Shown one piece after another: positions 1 through 6,756 of a stretch of DNA of 22,462 nt. The first letter of the stretch is position 1. Each line of letters opens with the position of its first letter. A model generated the notes under the pieces. It was not told the DNA's origin. It made no database searches and worked only from the letters and a program-made list of their open reading frames with translations. Origin of the DNA: T1Sed10-7 sp041685505 (GTDB taxonomy: Bacteria; Actinomycetota; Nitriliruptoria; Nitriliruptorales; Nitriliruptoraceae). The stretch spans positions 1-22,462 of the forward strand of contig JAWLFQ010000038.1 in NCBI GenBank assembly GCA_041685505.1, in the 5' to 3' direction. The translations under genes were made by a program, and so were the position numbers.

Positions 1-1089
1 ATCCGCCGCCTCCACGGCGGCCTCCGCCTGGGCGACGATGCGCGCGGCCATGCCCTCGGCGCGGTGCTCCCACCCGCCGGTGTCGATCACCACGAAGGGG
101 CGGCCGATCCACTCCGCCAGGTGCTCGGTGCGATCCCGGGTGACGCCCGGCTGCTCCTCGACGATCGCCACGCGGCTGCCGATGATCCGGTTGACCAGGG
201 TCGACTTGCCCACGTTGGGTCGCCCCACCACGGCGACGCGGGGCAGGGCGCGGCGCGCCGCCAGGGGGTCGTCGGGCACGCTCGGGTCGGCGTGGTCGAC
301 CCCGGCGAGCACCTCGTGGATGCGCGCGACCACCGTGTCCACCACGTCGTCGAGCTGGGCACCGGTGGTGTCGAGGACCCAGGCGTCCTCGGCGGCCTGC
401 ATCGGCGCCACGGCACGCGAGCCGTCGCGGGCATCGCGCTCGGCGATCTGGGCCGCCAGCACGTCCACGTCGTCCCGTCCCAGCTGGCCGGCACGCCGTC
501 GCGCCCGTTCCTCGACGCTCGCCGTGAGGTAGACCTTCACGTCGGCGTCGGGCGCGACCACGGTGCCGATGTCGCGTCCCTCCATGACCCCGCCGCCGTC
601 GGCGAGCTGCGCGCGTTGGGTCAGCAACAGCTGGGCGCGGACCTCGGGGTGGGCCGAGACCGAGGACACCGCCGCGGTCACCGCGTCACCCCGGATCTCC
701 TCCTCCACGTCGACACCGTCGAGGTAGGTGCGATCCCCGTGCCGTTCGATGCGGGCCGCCGCCACCGCCGCCGCGCACCCGTCACCGTCGTCCAGCGGCA
801 ACTGCGCCCGCAGGCAGGCCAGGGCCGCGGCACGGTAGATCGCACCTGTGTCGACGTGTCGCAGCCCCACCCGGTGCGACACCAGCCGGGCCACGGAGGA
901 CTTGCCGGAACCGGCGGGACCGTCGATGGCCACCACCAGTTGGTCGTAGACCGCGCCCTCGTCCCACACCGCGTCCTGGTCGGCGTCCCGATCGGGCGCG
1001 GTCGCCTCCGGCGCGAGCAGGTGCCCATCCGCACCGTCGTCGCCGGCATCGACGGCGCCCTGGCCTCGGTGGTCGCTGCGGTCCGGCAC
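1..1089 (-). CDS. cmk-der: Bifunctional cytidylate kinase / GTPase Der (fusion, 3' end outside window)
   Basis: The N-terminal half is a (d)CMP kinase that phosphorylates CMP/dCMP with ATP. Its P-loop GPAGSGKSS lies near residue 56, followed by a DTGAIYRAAA-like motif and GRDIGTVVAPDAD. The frame then runs without a stop into the first G domain of the ribosome-assembly GTPase Der: G1 is GRPNVGKST near residue 289 and G3 is DTGG near residue 336. The second G domain and KH-like end lie beyond the left edge. I chose GTG at 1089 because GGAG sits 5 nt upstream (1095-1098). An in-frame ATG at 1140 has a worse-spaced site and adds 17 residues with rare codons; GTG at 969 would give a more usual N-terminus. 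With 1089 there is an acidic extension of about 50 residues before the kinase core. It lies 139 bp downstream of aroA and is the last gene of the run. Cmk-Der fusions are known in actinobacteria. The identity is firm; the start is not. Confidence 0.93.
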   Translation of the reverse strand, partial: MPDRSDHRGQGAVDAGDDGADGHLLAPEATAPDRDADQDAVWDEGAVYDQLVVAIDGPAGSGKSSVARLVSHRVGLRHVDTGAIYRAAALACLRAQLPLDDGDGCAAAVAAARIERHGDRTYLDGVDVEEEIRGDAVTAAVSSVSAHPEVRAQLLLTQRAQLADGGGVMEGRDIGTVVAPDADVKVYLTASVEERARRRAGQLGRDDVDVLAAQIAERDARDGSRAVAPMQAAEDAWVLDTTGAQLDDVVDTVVARIHEVLAGVDHADPSVPDDPLAARRALPRVAVVGRPNVGKSTLVNRIIGSRVAIVEEQPGVTRDRTEHLAEWIGRPFVVIDTGGWEHRAEGMAARIVAQAEAAVEAAD

Positions 1090-1094
1090 GGCTG

Positions 1095-1098
1095 CTCC
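1095..1098 (-). promoter_or_regulatory. Ribosome binding site deciding the cmk-der start
   Basis: GGAG on the minus strand, 5 nt before GTG at 1089. It is the best-spaced Shine-Dalgarno among the in-frame candidate starts (1140, 1116, 1089, 969, 936). Confidence 0.5.
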
Positions 1099-1165
1099 AG
1101 GTCCTCTGCCCGGCACGCACTGGCGGGGCCGCCCGCGCATCGGGCGGGCGTCTCCGGGCGTGGCG

Positions 1166-1171
1166 AGCCTA
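1166..1171 (-). promoter_or_regulatory. Possible -10 element upstream of cmk-der
   Basis: TAGGCT on the minus strand fits the actinobacterial TANNNT -10 pattern and is the same hexamer found upstream of scpA. It lies in the 139-bp space between aroA and cmk-der and would give a leader of about 70 nt. No convincing -35 was seen at 17 bp. The rest of 1090-1228 holds nothing else I can name. Confidence 0.25.
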
Positions 1172-1228
1172 TCGACAGGGCGTGGTCGACCGCGGCAGCG
1201 CCGGGCCGAGCCGTACCCGCAACGGGCG

Positions 1229-2515
1229 TCAGCGGCGCAGCTGCTCGAGCACGGCGAAGTAGCCGGGGAAGGTCTTGGCGACGCAGCCCGGATCGGCGAT
1301 CGAGATGCCCGGCACCCGCAGGCCCAGCAGCGCGAAGCTCATGGCCATGCGGTGGTCGTGGTAGGTGGCCACGGTGCCCGGCTGCGGGGTCCCCGGGTGG
1401 ATCAGCAGCCCGTCCTCCTCGGCGATGGCATCGATGCCGAGCCGGCGCAGCTCGGTGACCACCGCGGCGATGCGGTCGGTCTCCTTGGCGCGGATGAAGC
1501 CGATACCGGTGATCCGTGTCGGCGTGTCGGCGAACACCGCGACCGCCGCCAGGGTCTGCGCGGTGTCCGACATCGCCGCGAGATCGACCTCGATGCCGCG
1601 CAGCACTCCCGTGCCACGGACCTCGGTGCCGTGGTCGTCGAACACCACCTCGGCGCCCATACGACCGAGGACCGCGGCGAACGCGGCGTCACCCTGGGCC
1701 GAGTCGCGGGTCAGGCCCGCCACCCGCACCCGACCACCCGTGATCGCCGCCGCGGCCAGCAGGTAGCTCGCGGCCGAGGCATCGGGCTCGATCACCGCGT
1801 CGGTGGCGCGGTAGCCGGTGCCGGGGACCACGAAGGTGCGGGCGTCGGTGCGCTCGAGGCCCGCACCGAAGCGGGTCAGCACCCCGGCGGTCATGTCCAC
1901 GTAGGGCGCCGACACCAGCGCGGTGGTCAGCCGGATCGTGAGCCCGTTCGGGAAGGCGGGTGCCGCCAGGAGCAGACCGGACAGGAACTGGCTGCTGGCG
2001 TCGCCCGCGACCTCCACCGCGCCCCCGCGACAGGGACCGCCGGCGACCACGATCGGGAGGTGTCCCTGATCGCCCTGCTCGGTGACCTCGCAGCCGAGCC
2101 CACGCAGGCAGGCGATCGCGGGACCCATGGGACGACGGCGGAAGGGTGCCGCGGCATCCAGCACGCTCGGACCGGTCACCAGGGCCAGCAGCGGCGCCAG
2201 GAAGCGCGCCGTGGTCCCCGACAGGCCGACGTGGACGTGGGCCGCCGCCACCGGGGGGCGCCCCGCGGCGCCCGTCACCGTCACCGTGGTCGGATCGCGC
2301 CAGGCGACCTCGACACCCAGGGCGGTGAGCCCCTCGACCATCACCCGGGTGTCGTCGGCATCCAGCACCCCCGACAGCGTCGAGGTGCCGCGTGCCAGGG
2401 CGGCGGCGACCAGGGCACGGTTGGTCAGGCTCTTGGACCCGGGGACCTCCACGGTCGCATCGGGTGGACGCGCCAACGGCGCGACGGCGCGGGACCGTCC
2501 GGCTCCCCCGCTCAC
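1229..2515 (-). CDS. aroA: 3-phosphoshikimate 1-carboxyvinyltransferase (EPSP synthase)
   Basis: Joins shikimate-3-phosphate and phosphoenolpyruvate to EPSP, the sixth step of the shikimate pathway, in the cytosol. The 428-residue product has normal length and the family landmarks in order: VPGSKSLTNRA at 24-34 (Lys28, Ser29, Arg33), LSGTTARFL at 98-106 with the glycine matching the glyphosate-contact Gly96 of E. coli, DASSQFLSG near 172, AMSDTAQT with Asp317, the KETDR motif at 344-348, and DHRMAM at 387-392. The GTG start overlaps the tyrA stop as GTGA, which implies translational coupling. Downstream are 139 bp and then cmk-der. A proline in the E. coli glyphosate-site motif is Phe here, as I recall for actinobacterial enzymes. 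Function is near certain from motifs. Confidence 0.97.
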   Translation of the reverse strand: MSGGAGRSRAVAPLARPPDATVEVPGSKSLTNRALVAAALARGTSTLSGVLDADDTRVMVEGLTALGVEVAWRDPTTVTVTGAAGRPPVAAAHVHVGLSGTTARFLAPLLALVTGPSVLDAAAPFRRRPMGPAIACLRGLGCEVTEQGDQGHLPIVVAGGPCRGGAVEVAGDASSQFLSGLLLAAPAFPNGLTIRLTTALVSAPYVDMTAGVLTRFGAGLERTDARTFVVPGTGYRATDAVIEPDASAASYLLAAAAITGGRVRVAGLTRDSAQGDAAFAAVLGRMGAEVVFDDHGTEVRGTGVLRGIEVDLAAMSDTAQTLAAVAVFADTPTRITGIGFIRAKETDRIAAVVTELRRLGIDAIAEEDGLLIHPGTPQPGTVATYHDHRMAMSFALLGLRVPGISIADPGCVAKTFPGYFAVLEQLRR

Positions 2516-3657
2516 GGCGCGCCCTCGGCTGGCCCGGTGGCGGCGTCGGGTTCGACGTGGACCGTCAGGCCCGCCGCGTGCAGCACGGTGACCGCCGCAT
2601 CGCGGTCCTCGGCCCCCACACGGACGAGCAGGGCGCCACGGCCACCGATCGGGGCGTGGCGCATGGTGAGGTCCTCGACGTTGATCCCGGCGGCCCCCAG
2701 CGCGGTGGTGGCCGTGGCCAGTTGCCCCGGCCGGTCGTCCATCGGCACGACCACGTCGGCCATGGCGCGCGGTGCCGGTTTCGGCACCAGGCGCTGCCGG
2801 GCGGCGCTGGCGCGCGCCAGCAGGGCGTGCAGCTCGTCCCAGCGACCCGCCCGCAGCGCGGTCCGGAACTCGGCCAGGGTGTCGTCGTAGGCGTCGAGCA
2901 CCTCCAGTACCGCGGCGCGGTTGCCGCGCAGGATCGGTACCCACAGATCAGGGTCACTGGCGGCGATCCGTGTGGTGTCCCGGAAGCCCCCGCCGGCCAC
3001 CGACAGCACCGCGTCGCCGGCGCTGTCGACGGCGTCGGCGGCGACCGCGGCCAGGCTGGAGGCCACGACCTGCGGGAGGTGGCTGACGATGGCGACCAGT
3101 TCGTCGTGACGTTGAGGCGGCAGCGCGACCACGCGGGCCCCCAGCCGGCGCACCAGGGCCGACAGCCGTGTCAGGGCGTGATCGGCCGTGGCCGCCGTGG
3201 GGGTGAGCACCCAGCTGGCGCCCTGGAACAGCTGCGCATCGGCGGCCTCGGGTCCACTGCGCTCGCTGCCCGCCATGGGGTGTCCACCGACGAAGCGTTC
3301 CGGCGCCAAGCCCCCATCCCTCAACCTTGACGTGACATCGAGTGTTGAGCCTGACTTGAGGCTGGCCGCGTCGGACAGGATCGCCGTGGCCGGTGCCGCA
3401 GCAGCGGCACGCAGCAGCACCTCCGGTACGGCACCGGCGGGTACGGCTGCGATGACCACGTCGGCACCAGCCACCGCGCCCTCGAGGTCGCTGGTGACCT
3501 GCGGGGCCAAGCCGAGCGCAGCAGCGCGTGCCGCGACCGCACCGTCCACCTCGACCAGGGTCACCGCGCCCATGCCCGCAGCCCGGGCGGCCAGGGCGAT
3601 GGACCCGCCGACCAGCCCCGCCCCGACCACCACCAGCCGCTCGTCCGAGCTCGTCAT
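2512..3657 (-). CDS. tyrA: Prephenate dehydrogenase with C-terminal ACT domain
   Basis: Oxidatively decarboxylates prephenate (or arogenate) in tyrosine synthesis. The 381-residue product has an N-terminal Rossmann motif GAGLVGGS at 12-19, SDAASLK at 95-101, the catalytic-histidine segment GGHPMAGSE (His126), the helical segment VSHLPQV, and a C-terminal ACT domain from about residue 285 (MADVVVPMDDRPGQLA...), which suggests allosteric control by an amino acid. ATG at 3657 is preceded by GGAGGAG with 8 nt spacing. It follows aroH by 34 bp and its stop overlaps aroA as GTGA. Odd: residues about 102-117 are written in A/T-rich rare codons unlike anything nearby (see findings). Prephenate versus arogenate preference cannot be read from sequence. 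Confidence 0.95.
   Translation of the reverse strand: MTSSDERLVVVGAGLVGGSIALAARAAGMGAVTLVEVDGAVAARAAALGLAPQVTSDLEGAVAGADVVIAAVPAGAVPEVLLRAAAAAPATAILSDAASLKSGSTLDVTSRLRDGGLAPERFVGGHPMAGSERSGPEAADAQLFQGASWVLTPTAATADHALTRLSALVRRLGARVVALPPQRHDELVAIVSHLPQVVASSLAAVAADAVDSAGDAVLSVAGGGFRDTTRIAASDPDLWVPILRGNRAAVLEVLDAYDDTLAEFRTALRAGRWDELHALLARASAARQRLVPKPAPRAMADVVVPMDDRPGQLATATTALGAAGINVEDLTMRHAPIGGRGALLVRVGAEDRDAAVTVLHAAGLTVHVEPDAATGPAEGAP
3320..3361. repeat. Low-GC patch with repeated CTCAA/TTGAG elements inside tyrA
   Basis: Within the otherwise GC-rich tyrA frame lie CTCAAC at 3320-3325 and GTTGAG at 3344-3349, a perfect 6-bp inverted repeat with an 18-nt spacer. A second TTGAG lies at 3356-3360, 11 bp (one helical turn) after the first at 3345-3349. 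Spacing and motif recall operators of MerR-family regulators, but this is only a resemblance. Confidence 0.45.
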
Positions 3658-3691
3658 ACGACGAGCTCCTCCGCACTGGCACGGCGCTGGC

Positions 3692-4066
3692 TCATTCCGG
3701 CAGGTCCGTGCGCAGCTGGCGTGCGTCGTGGAGGTAGACGTGGCGCAGCTCGCGGGCGCCCCGATCGGTGTAGGCGTGGACCAGGACCCGGATGCAGCGC
3801 GCGATCCCGCCCTCGATGTCGAGCTCGCGGGTGCACAGCAGCGGCACGTGGGTGATGCCGGCCTCACGCGCGGCCTCCGCGGGGAAGGCGCTGTGGACGT
3901 CGTCGGTGGCGGTGAAGACGATGGAGATCAGATCGTCCTCCTCCAACGCGTTGCGCTCGAGCACCGCCGCCACGAGCTCCTGGGTCCGCTCGAAGAGGTG
4001 CGCGCGCTCGTCCACCTCCAGGGTGGTGGCGCCCCGCAGCGCCCGTACCCGTTGTGCCACCGTCAC
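3692..4066 (-). CDS. aroH: Chorismate mutase, AroH class
   Basis: Rearranges chorismate to prephenate, the committed step toward Phe and Tyr. The 124-residue product matches the Bacillus subtilis-type trimeric mutase (about 127 residues), not the all-helical AroQ type. The active-site set is present with a constant +3 offset from B. subtilis numbering: Cys78, Glu81, Arg93 and Tyr111, as in VPLLCTRELD and CIRVL and RHVYL. The RGATT motif supplies the N-terminal Arg11. GTG at 4066 overlaps the rluB stop as GTGA and has a very strong site, GGAGGAGG, 6 nt upstream inside the last rluB codons. GTG at 4060 is a possible alternative. It feeds TyrA, the next gene 34 bp downstream. Confidence 0.95.
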   Translation of the reverse strand: MTVAQRVRALRGATTLEVDERAHLFERTQELVAAVLERNALEEDDLISIVFTATDDVHSAFPAEAAREAGITHVPLLCTRELDIEGGIARCIRVLVHAYTDRGARELRHVYLHDARQLRTDLPE

Positions 4067-4824
4067 GATCGTCCTCCTCCACCGCGGCGCGGCCGGGGTG
4101 CACGTCCCCCACCCACCGCAGCGTGCAGTTGCGCGACCTCCGGCTGGCGCAGGAAACGCCACTTGCCCTGCCGCAGGTCCCCGAGCTCCACCCCGCCGTA
4201 GTTGACCCGGGCCAGGCGTTCCACGTGGAGCCCGAGGGCGCCCAGCATGCGCCGGACCTCGCGCTTGCGTCCTTCGGTCATGACCACCTCGAGCAGCGCC
4301 TTGCTGCGCTGGGTCTCGAGCACACGCGCGCGCGCCGGTCGGGCCAGCCCGTCGTCGAGCTCCACCCCGGCCCTGAGGGCTGCCAGGGTGCGCCCGCGGA
4401 CGGGCCCGGGCACCAGCGCGACGTAGGTGCGCTCGACACCGTAGGAGGGGTGGGTCAGTGCGTTGGTCAGCTCGCCGTCGTTGGTGAGCAGCAGCAGTCC
4501 CTCGGTGTCCTGGTCGAGCCGACCCACGGGGAACAACCGTTGAGGCAGGTTGATCAGGTCCATCACCGTCGGGCGACCCTCGGGATCGTCGAGGGTGGTG
4601 ACCACCCCCTGCGGCTTGTTCAACATCACGTACACGCGCTCGGGGTCGATGTTGACCCGCTCACCGTCGACGGTGACGACGTCGACCGCGGGTTCGACCT
4701 TCATCCCGAGCTCGGCGACACGCCCGTTGACCTCCACCCGTCCCTCGACGATCAGCTCCTCGCTGGCACGTCGTGACGCGATGCCGGCGGCAGCCAGCAC
4801 CTTCTGCAGCCGCTGTTCAGCCAT
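4063..4824 (-). CDS. rluB: Ribosomal large subunit pseudouridine synthase, RsuA/RluB family
   Basis: Converts a uridine in rRNA (23S for RluB) to pseudouridine. The 253-residue product has an N-terminal S4 RNA-binding domain (RLQKVLAAAGIASRRASEEL, 5-24, with GRVEVNG after it) and the RsuA/RluB catalytic core with GRLDQDTEGLLLLTNDG, whose Asp104 is the nucleophile. A basic, glycine/arginine-rich tail closes the protein. ATG at 4824 lies within the end of scpB (8-bp overlap), and its stop overlaps aroH as GTGA. The scpA-scpB-rluB order is widely conserved. RluB rather than RsuA is inferred from this context. Confidence 0.93.
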   Translation of the reverse strand: MAEQRLQKVLAAAGIASRRASEELIVEGRVEVNGRVAELGMKVEPAVDVVTVDGERVNIDPERVYVMLNKPQGVVTTLDDPEGRPTVMDLINLPQRLFPVGRLDQDTEGLLLLTNDGELTNALTHPSYGVERTYVALVPGPVRGRTLAALRAGVELDDGLARPARARVLETQRSKALLEVVMTEGRKREVRRMLGALGLHVERLARVNYGGVELGDLRQGKWRFLRQPEVAQLHAAVGGGRAPRPRRGGGGRS

Positions 4825-5776
4825 CGCTCGGCTCCTCGGGGTCGTGGTCGTCGGCCGTGCGCTGCTCCTCGGCCGCAGCCGAGACCGCCGCACGCAACCG
4901 CCCCACGGCGTTGCGCGCGGCGTCCTCGAGCCGGTCGGTGAGCTGATCGATCTCCTGATCGCCACCGGAGCCGCGGGCCGGCCCCGTCGGGGGCGGCAGG
5001 ACGTCGTCGTCCTCGTCGGACTCCGCGGGGCGGCCGGCGGGGCGGCCGGCGGGGCGGCCGGTGTTGGTCTGCGCGGCGGTGCGACCCCCGAGGCTCGGCA
5101 GGTCCTCCCCGGCTGCCAGCCGGCGACGGACCTCCTTGAGGCGATCGAGATCGGGCTCGTCGGGGGCGGGTGCCTCCGGGAGGAAGGTGGTCAGCGGCGG
5201 CAGCTCGTCGAGGGAGTCCAGACCCAGGCGTTCCAGCAGGGTCCGGGTGGTGCCGTAGAGCACCGCCTGCCCCGGTCCTGCGTCGCGGCCGACGTCGCAG
5301 ACGAACCCCCGGGCGACCAGGCTGCGCACGGCACCGTCGGCGTTGACCCCACGGATGTCGGAGATGGCCTGCCGGGTGATGGGCTGCTTGTAGACGATCA
5401 CGGCCAGCGTCTCCAGCGCCGCCTGGGTGAGGCGACCGGTGCGGCCGAGCAGCGCGAAACGGCGTACCACAGCCGCCGCCGGGGGCGCGGTGTACAGCCG
5501 CCACCCGCCGGCGGCGCGACGCACCTCGATGCCGCTGCCCGCCGCCTCGTAGGCGGCCGCCAGCGCCGTCAGCTCCTCCTCGACCTCCTCGGGGGTGGCG
5601 TCGACCAGCTCGGCCAGCATCCCGACCTCGAGGGGTTCATCGGCCAGGAACAGCACGGCTTCCAGCCCGGGACGGCGGGCGGCGGGCGGGATCGGCTCGT
5701 CATGCCCCTCCCCCTCGAGGTCGAGCTCCACCTCGATGCCGGTGCCCTCACCCGCGGGGTCCGCCGGCCCGCTCAC
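4817..5776 (-). CDS. scpB: Segregation and condensation protein B with long C-terminal tail
   Basis: ScpB dimers bind ScpA in the SMC-ScpAB condensin and help chromosome organisation and segregation. In 319 residues there are two winged-helix domains: about 33-105 (GLEAVLFLADEPLEVGMLAEL) and 112-190 (LTQAALETLAVIVYKQPITR, then IRGVNADGAVRSL). After residue 190 comes an unusual tail of about 130 residues: a proline-rich linker, a short basic segment, three GRPA repeats at 240-251, an acidic run, then a predicted helix at 275-303. Typical bacterial ScpB is about 190-250 residues. GTG at 5776 overlaps the scpA stop as GTGA; the 3' end overlaps rluB by 8 bp. Confidence 0.94.
   Translation of the reverse strand: MSGPADPAGEGTGIEVELDLEGEGHDEPIPPAARRPGLEAVLFLADEPLEVGMLAELVDATPEEVEEELTALAAAYEAAGSGIEVRRAAGGWRLYTAPPAAAVVRRFALLGRTGRLTQAALETLAVIVYKQPITRQAISDIRGVNADGAVRSLVARGFVCDVGRDAGPGQAVLYGTTRTLLERLGLDSLDELPPLTTFLPEAPAPDEPDLDRLKEVRRRLAAGEDLPSLGGRTAAQTNTGRPAGRPAGRPAESDEDDDVLPPPTGPARGSGGDQEIDQLTDRLEDAARNAVGRLRAAVSAAAEEQRTADDHDPEEPSDG
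5027..5062. repeat. 12-bp tandem repeat (3 copies) in scpB
   Basis: The unit GGGGCGGCCGGC is repeated three times, with one base changed at the end of the last copy. In frame on the minus strand it encodes three GRPA tetrapeptides in the ScpB tail. It is a natural site for slippage, so copy number may vary between strains. Confidence 0.85.
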
Positions 5777-6600
5777 GAGGACGCCCCGCTCGGCACGGGG
5801 GGCTGCGCATCGAGATCGCCACCGTCGCCCTCGGACGCCTCCACCTGGTCGACGATCGCAGCGAGGTCCGTCCCGCCGGTGCGACGCGCGACGTGGAGCG
5901 GACCGTGATGGTCGCTCTGCTCCAGGTCGACGTGCCCGAGCTTGAACAGCTCCAGCAGCGCCAGGAACAGCACCACGCGGTCGCCGCGCTCGCGGTCGGC
6001 CGACAGCTCCGCGAAGGCGGCTCGGGCCCCCGGGTCGGTCAGGCGCCCGAGCACCTCCAGCGCCGCCTCGCGGATCGTGAGGTAGCTCCGACGGATGTGG
6101 CTGAGGTCGACCTCGGGATCGGGTGTGGGCTGGAGGGCCGCGGCGGCCAGGGCCGCCAGGCCCGCGGCATCGACCGACAACGGCGTGGGCGGCACCAGGC
6201 GCTGGAGCCAGCCCTCGAGCGGCACCTCGCGACCGAGCATGGCCTCGTGGTGGCGCAGACGGTGGTCGAGGATGCGGGAGACGTCGCGGAAGGCCCGGTA
6301 CTCCAGCAGTCGGGCGTAGAGGCGGTCCCGGGCGTCGCCGAGCAGGTCCGCGAGCTCCTCGCGCTCCTCGGCGGGTAGCAGCCGTGCGGCCTTGAGCTCC
6401 ACCAGGGTGGCGGCGACGACCAGGAAACGGGTGGCGGTGTCGAGGTCGAGCTCCTCGAGGCCTTCGCCGAGGTGGGCGACGAAGTCCGCGGTGATCTCGG
6501 CCAGGTCGATCTCGGTGACGTCGACCTGGCGCCGGGAGATCAGATGCAGCAGCAGGTCGAAGGGTCCCTCGAAGACCTCGAGCTTGACCTGGTACGGCAT
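5773..6600 (-). CDS. scpA: Segregation and condensation protein A
   Basis: ScpA is the kleisin that bridges the two heads of the SMC dimer. The 275-residue product starts with the hallmark MPYQVKLEVFEGPFDLLLHL, continues through a helical N-terminal region (LEELDLDTATRFLVVAATLV), a charged linker, and ends in a winged-helix segment near 215-250 (RVVLFLALLELFKLGHVDL) that contacts the SMC head. ATG at 6600 gives the usual N-terminus; the ribosome site is weak (GGGGA about 12 nt upstream). It is the first gene of the left operon. The stop overlaps scpB as GTGA. parA, which precedes scpA in many actinobacteria, is absent here. Confidence 0.96.
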   Translation of the reverse strand: MPYQVKLEVFEGPFDLLLHLISRRQVDVTEIDLAEITADFVAHLGEGLEELDLDTATRFLVVAATLVELKAARLLPAEEREELADLLGDARDRLYARLLEYRAFRDVSRILDHRLRHHEAMLGREVPLEGWLQRLVPPTPLSVDAAGLAALAAAALQPTPDPEVDLSHIRRSYLTIREAALEVLGRLTDPGARAAFAELSADRERGDRVVLFLALLELFKLGHVDLEQSDHHGPLHVARRTGGTDLAAIVDQVEASEGDGGDLDAQPPVPSGASS

Positions 6601-6640
6601 CGGGTCCTGGTCCCCATCTCACGCAGCGTCGGACCGCGGG

Positions 6641-6669
6641 AGCCTAGCCCCGATGCCGCACCCGGTCGG
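6641..6669 (-). promoter_or_regulatory. Possible promoter of the scpA operon
   Basis: On the minus strand CCGACC (6664-6669) is followed after 17 bp by TAGGCT (6641-6646), a plausible -35/-10 pair giving a leader of roughly 34 nt before ATG at 6600. The -35 matches the consensus weakly. The same TAGGCT hexamer occurs upstream of cmk-der. Confidence 0.35.
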
Positions 6670-6727
6670 GGTCCTGGGTCGGACGGCGGGGTCCGTGTGG
6701 CCACGGTCGGGGTGCCGCCGGCCGCGT

Positions 6728-6733
6728 TACGGT
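6728..6733 (+). promoter_or_regulatory. Possible -10 element of the SIMPL lipoprotein gene
   Basis: TACGGT fits TANNNT and lies 23 bp before the ATG at 6757. I see no good -35. The intergenic region 6601-6756 is divergent and must carry promoters for both sides. Confidence 0.22.
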
Positions 6734-6756
6734 CGTGTGCTCACCCGAGTGAAGCC

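Noticed and set aside
64..3330. Long open frames on the plus strand over cmk-der, aroA and tyrA
   Set aside because: They are mirror frames of strongly conserved minus-strand genes; they encode His/Arg/Gly-rich sequence without any domain, as expected in very GC-rich DNA.
3307..3361. Flagellar sigma-factor promoter or attachment site inside tyrA
   Set aside because: CTCAAG and CGATGT on the minus strand are only loosely like such promoters, and no flagellar, phage or integrase gene is nearby apart from the housekeeping xerD.
5027..5062. CRISPR-like array
   Set aside because: Only three back-to-back 12-bp units without spacers, in frame within scpB.
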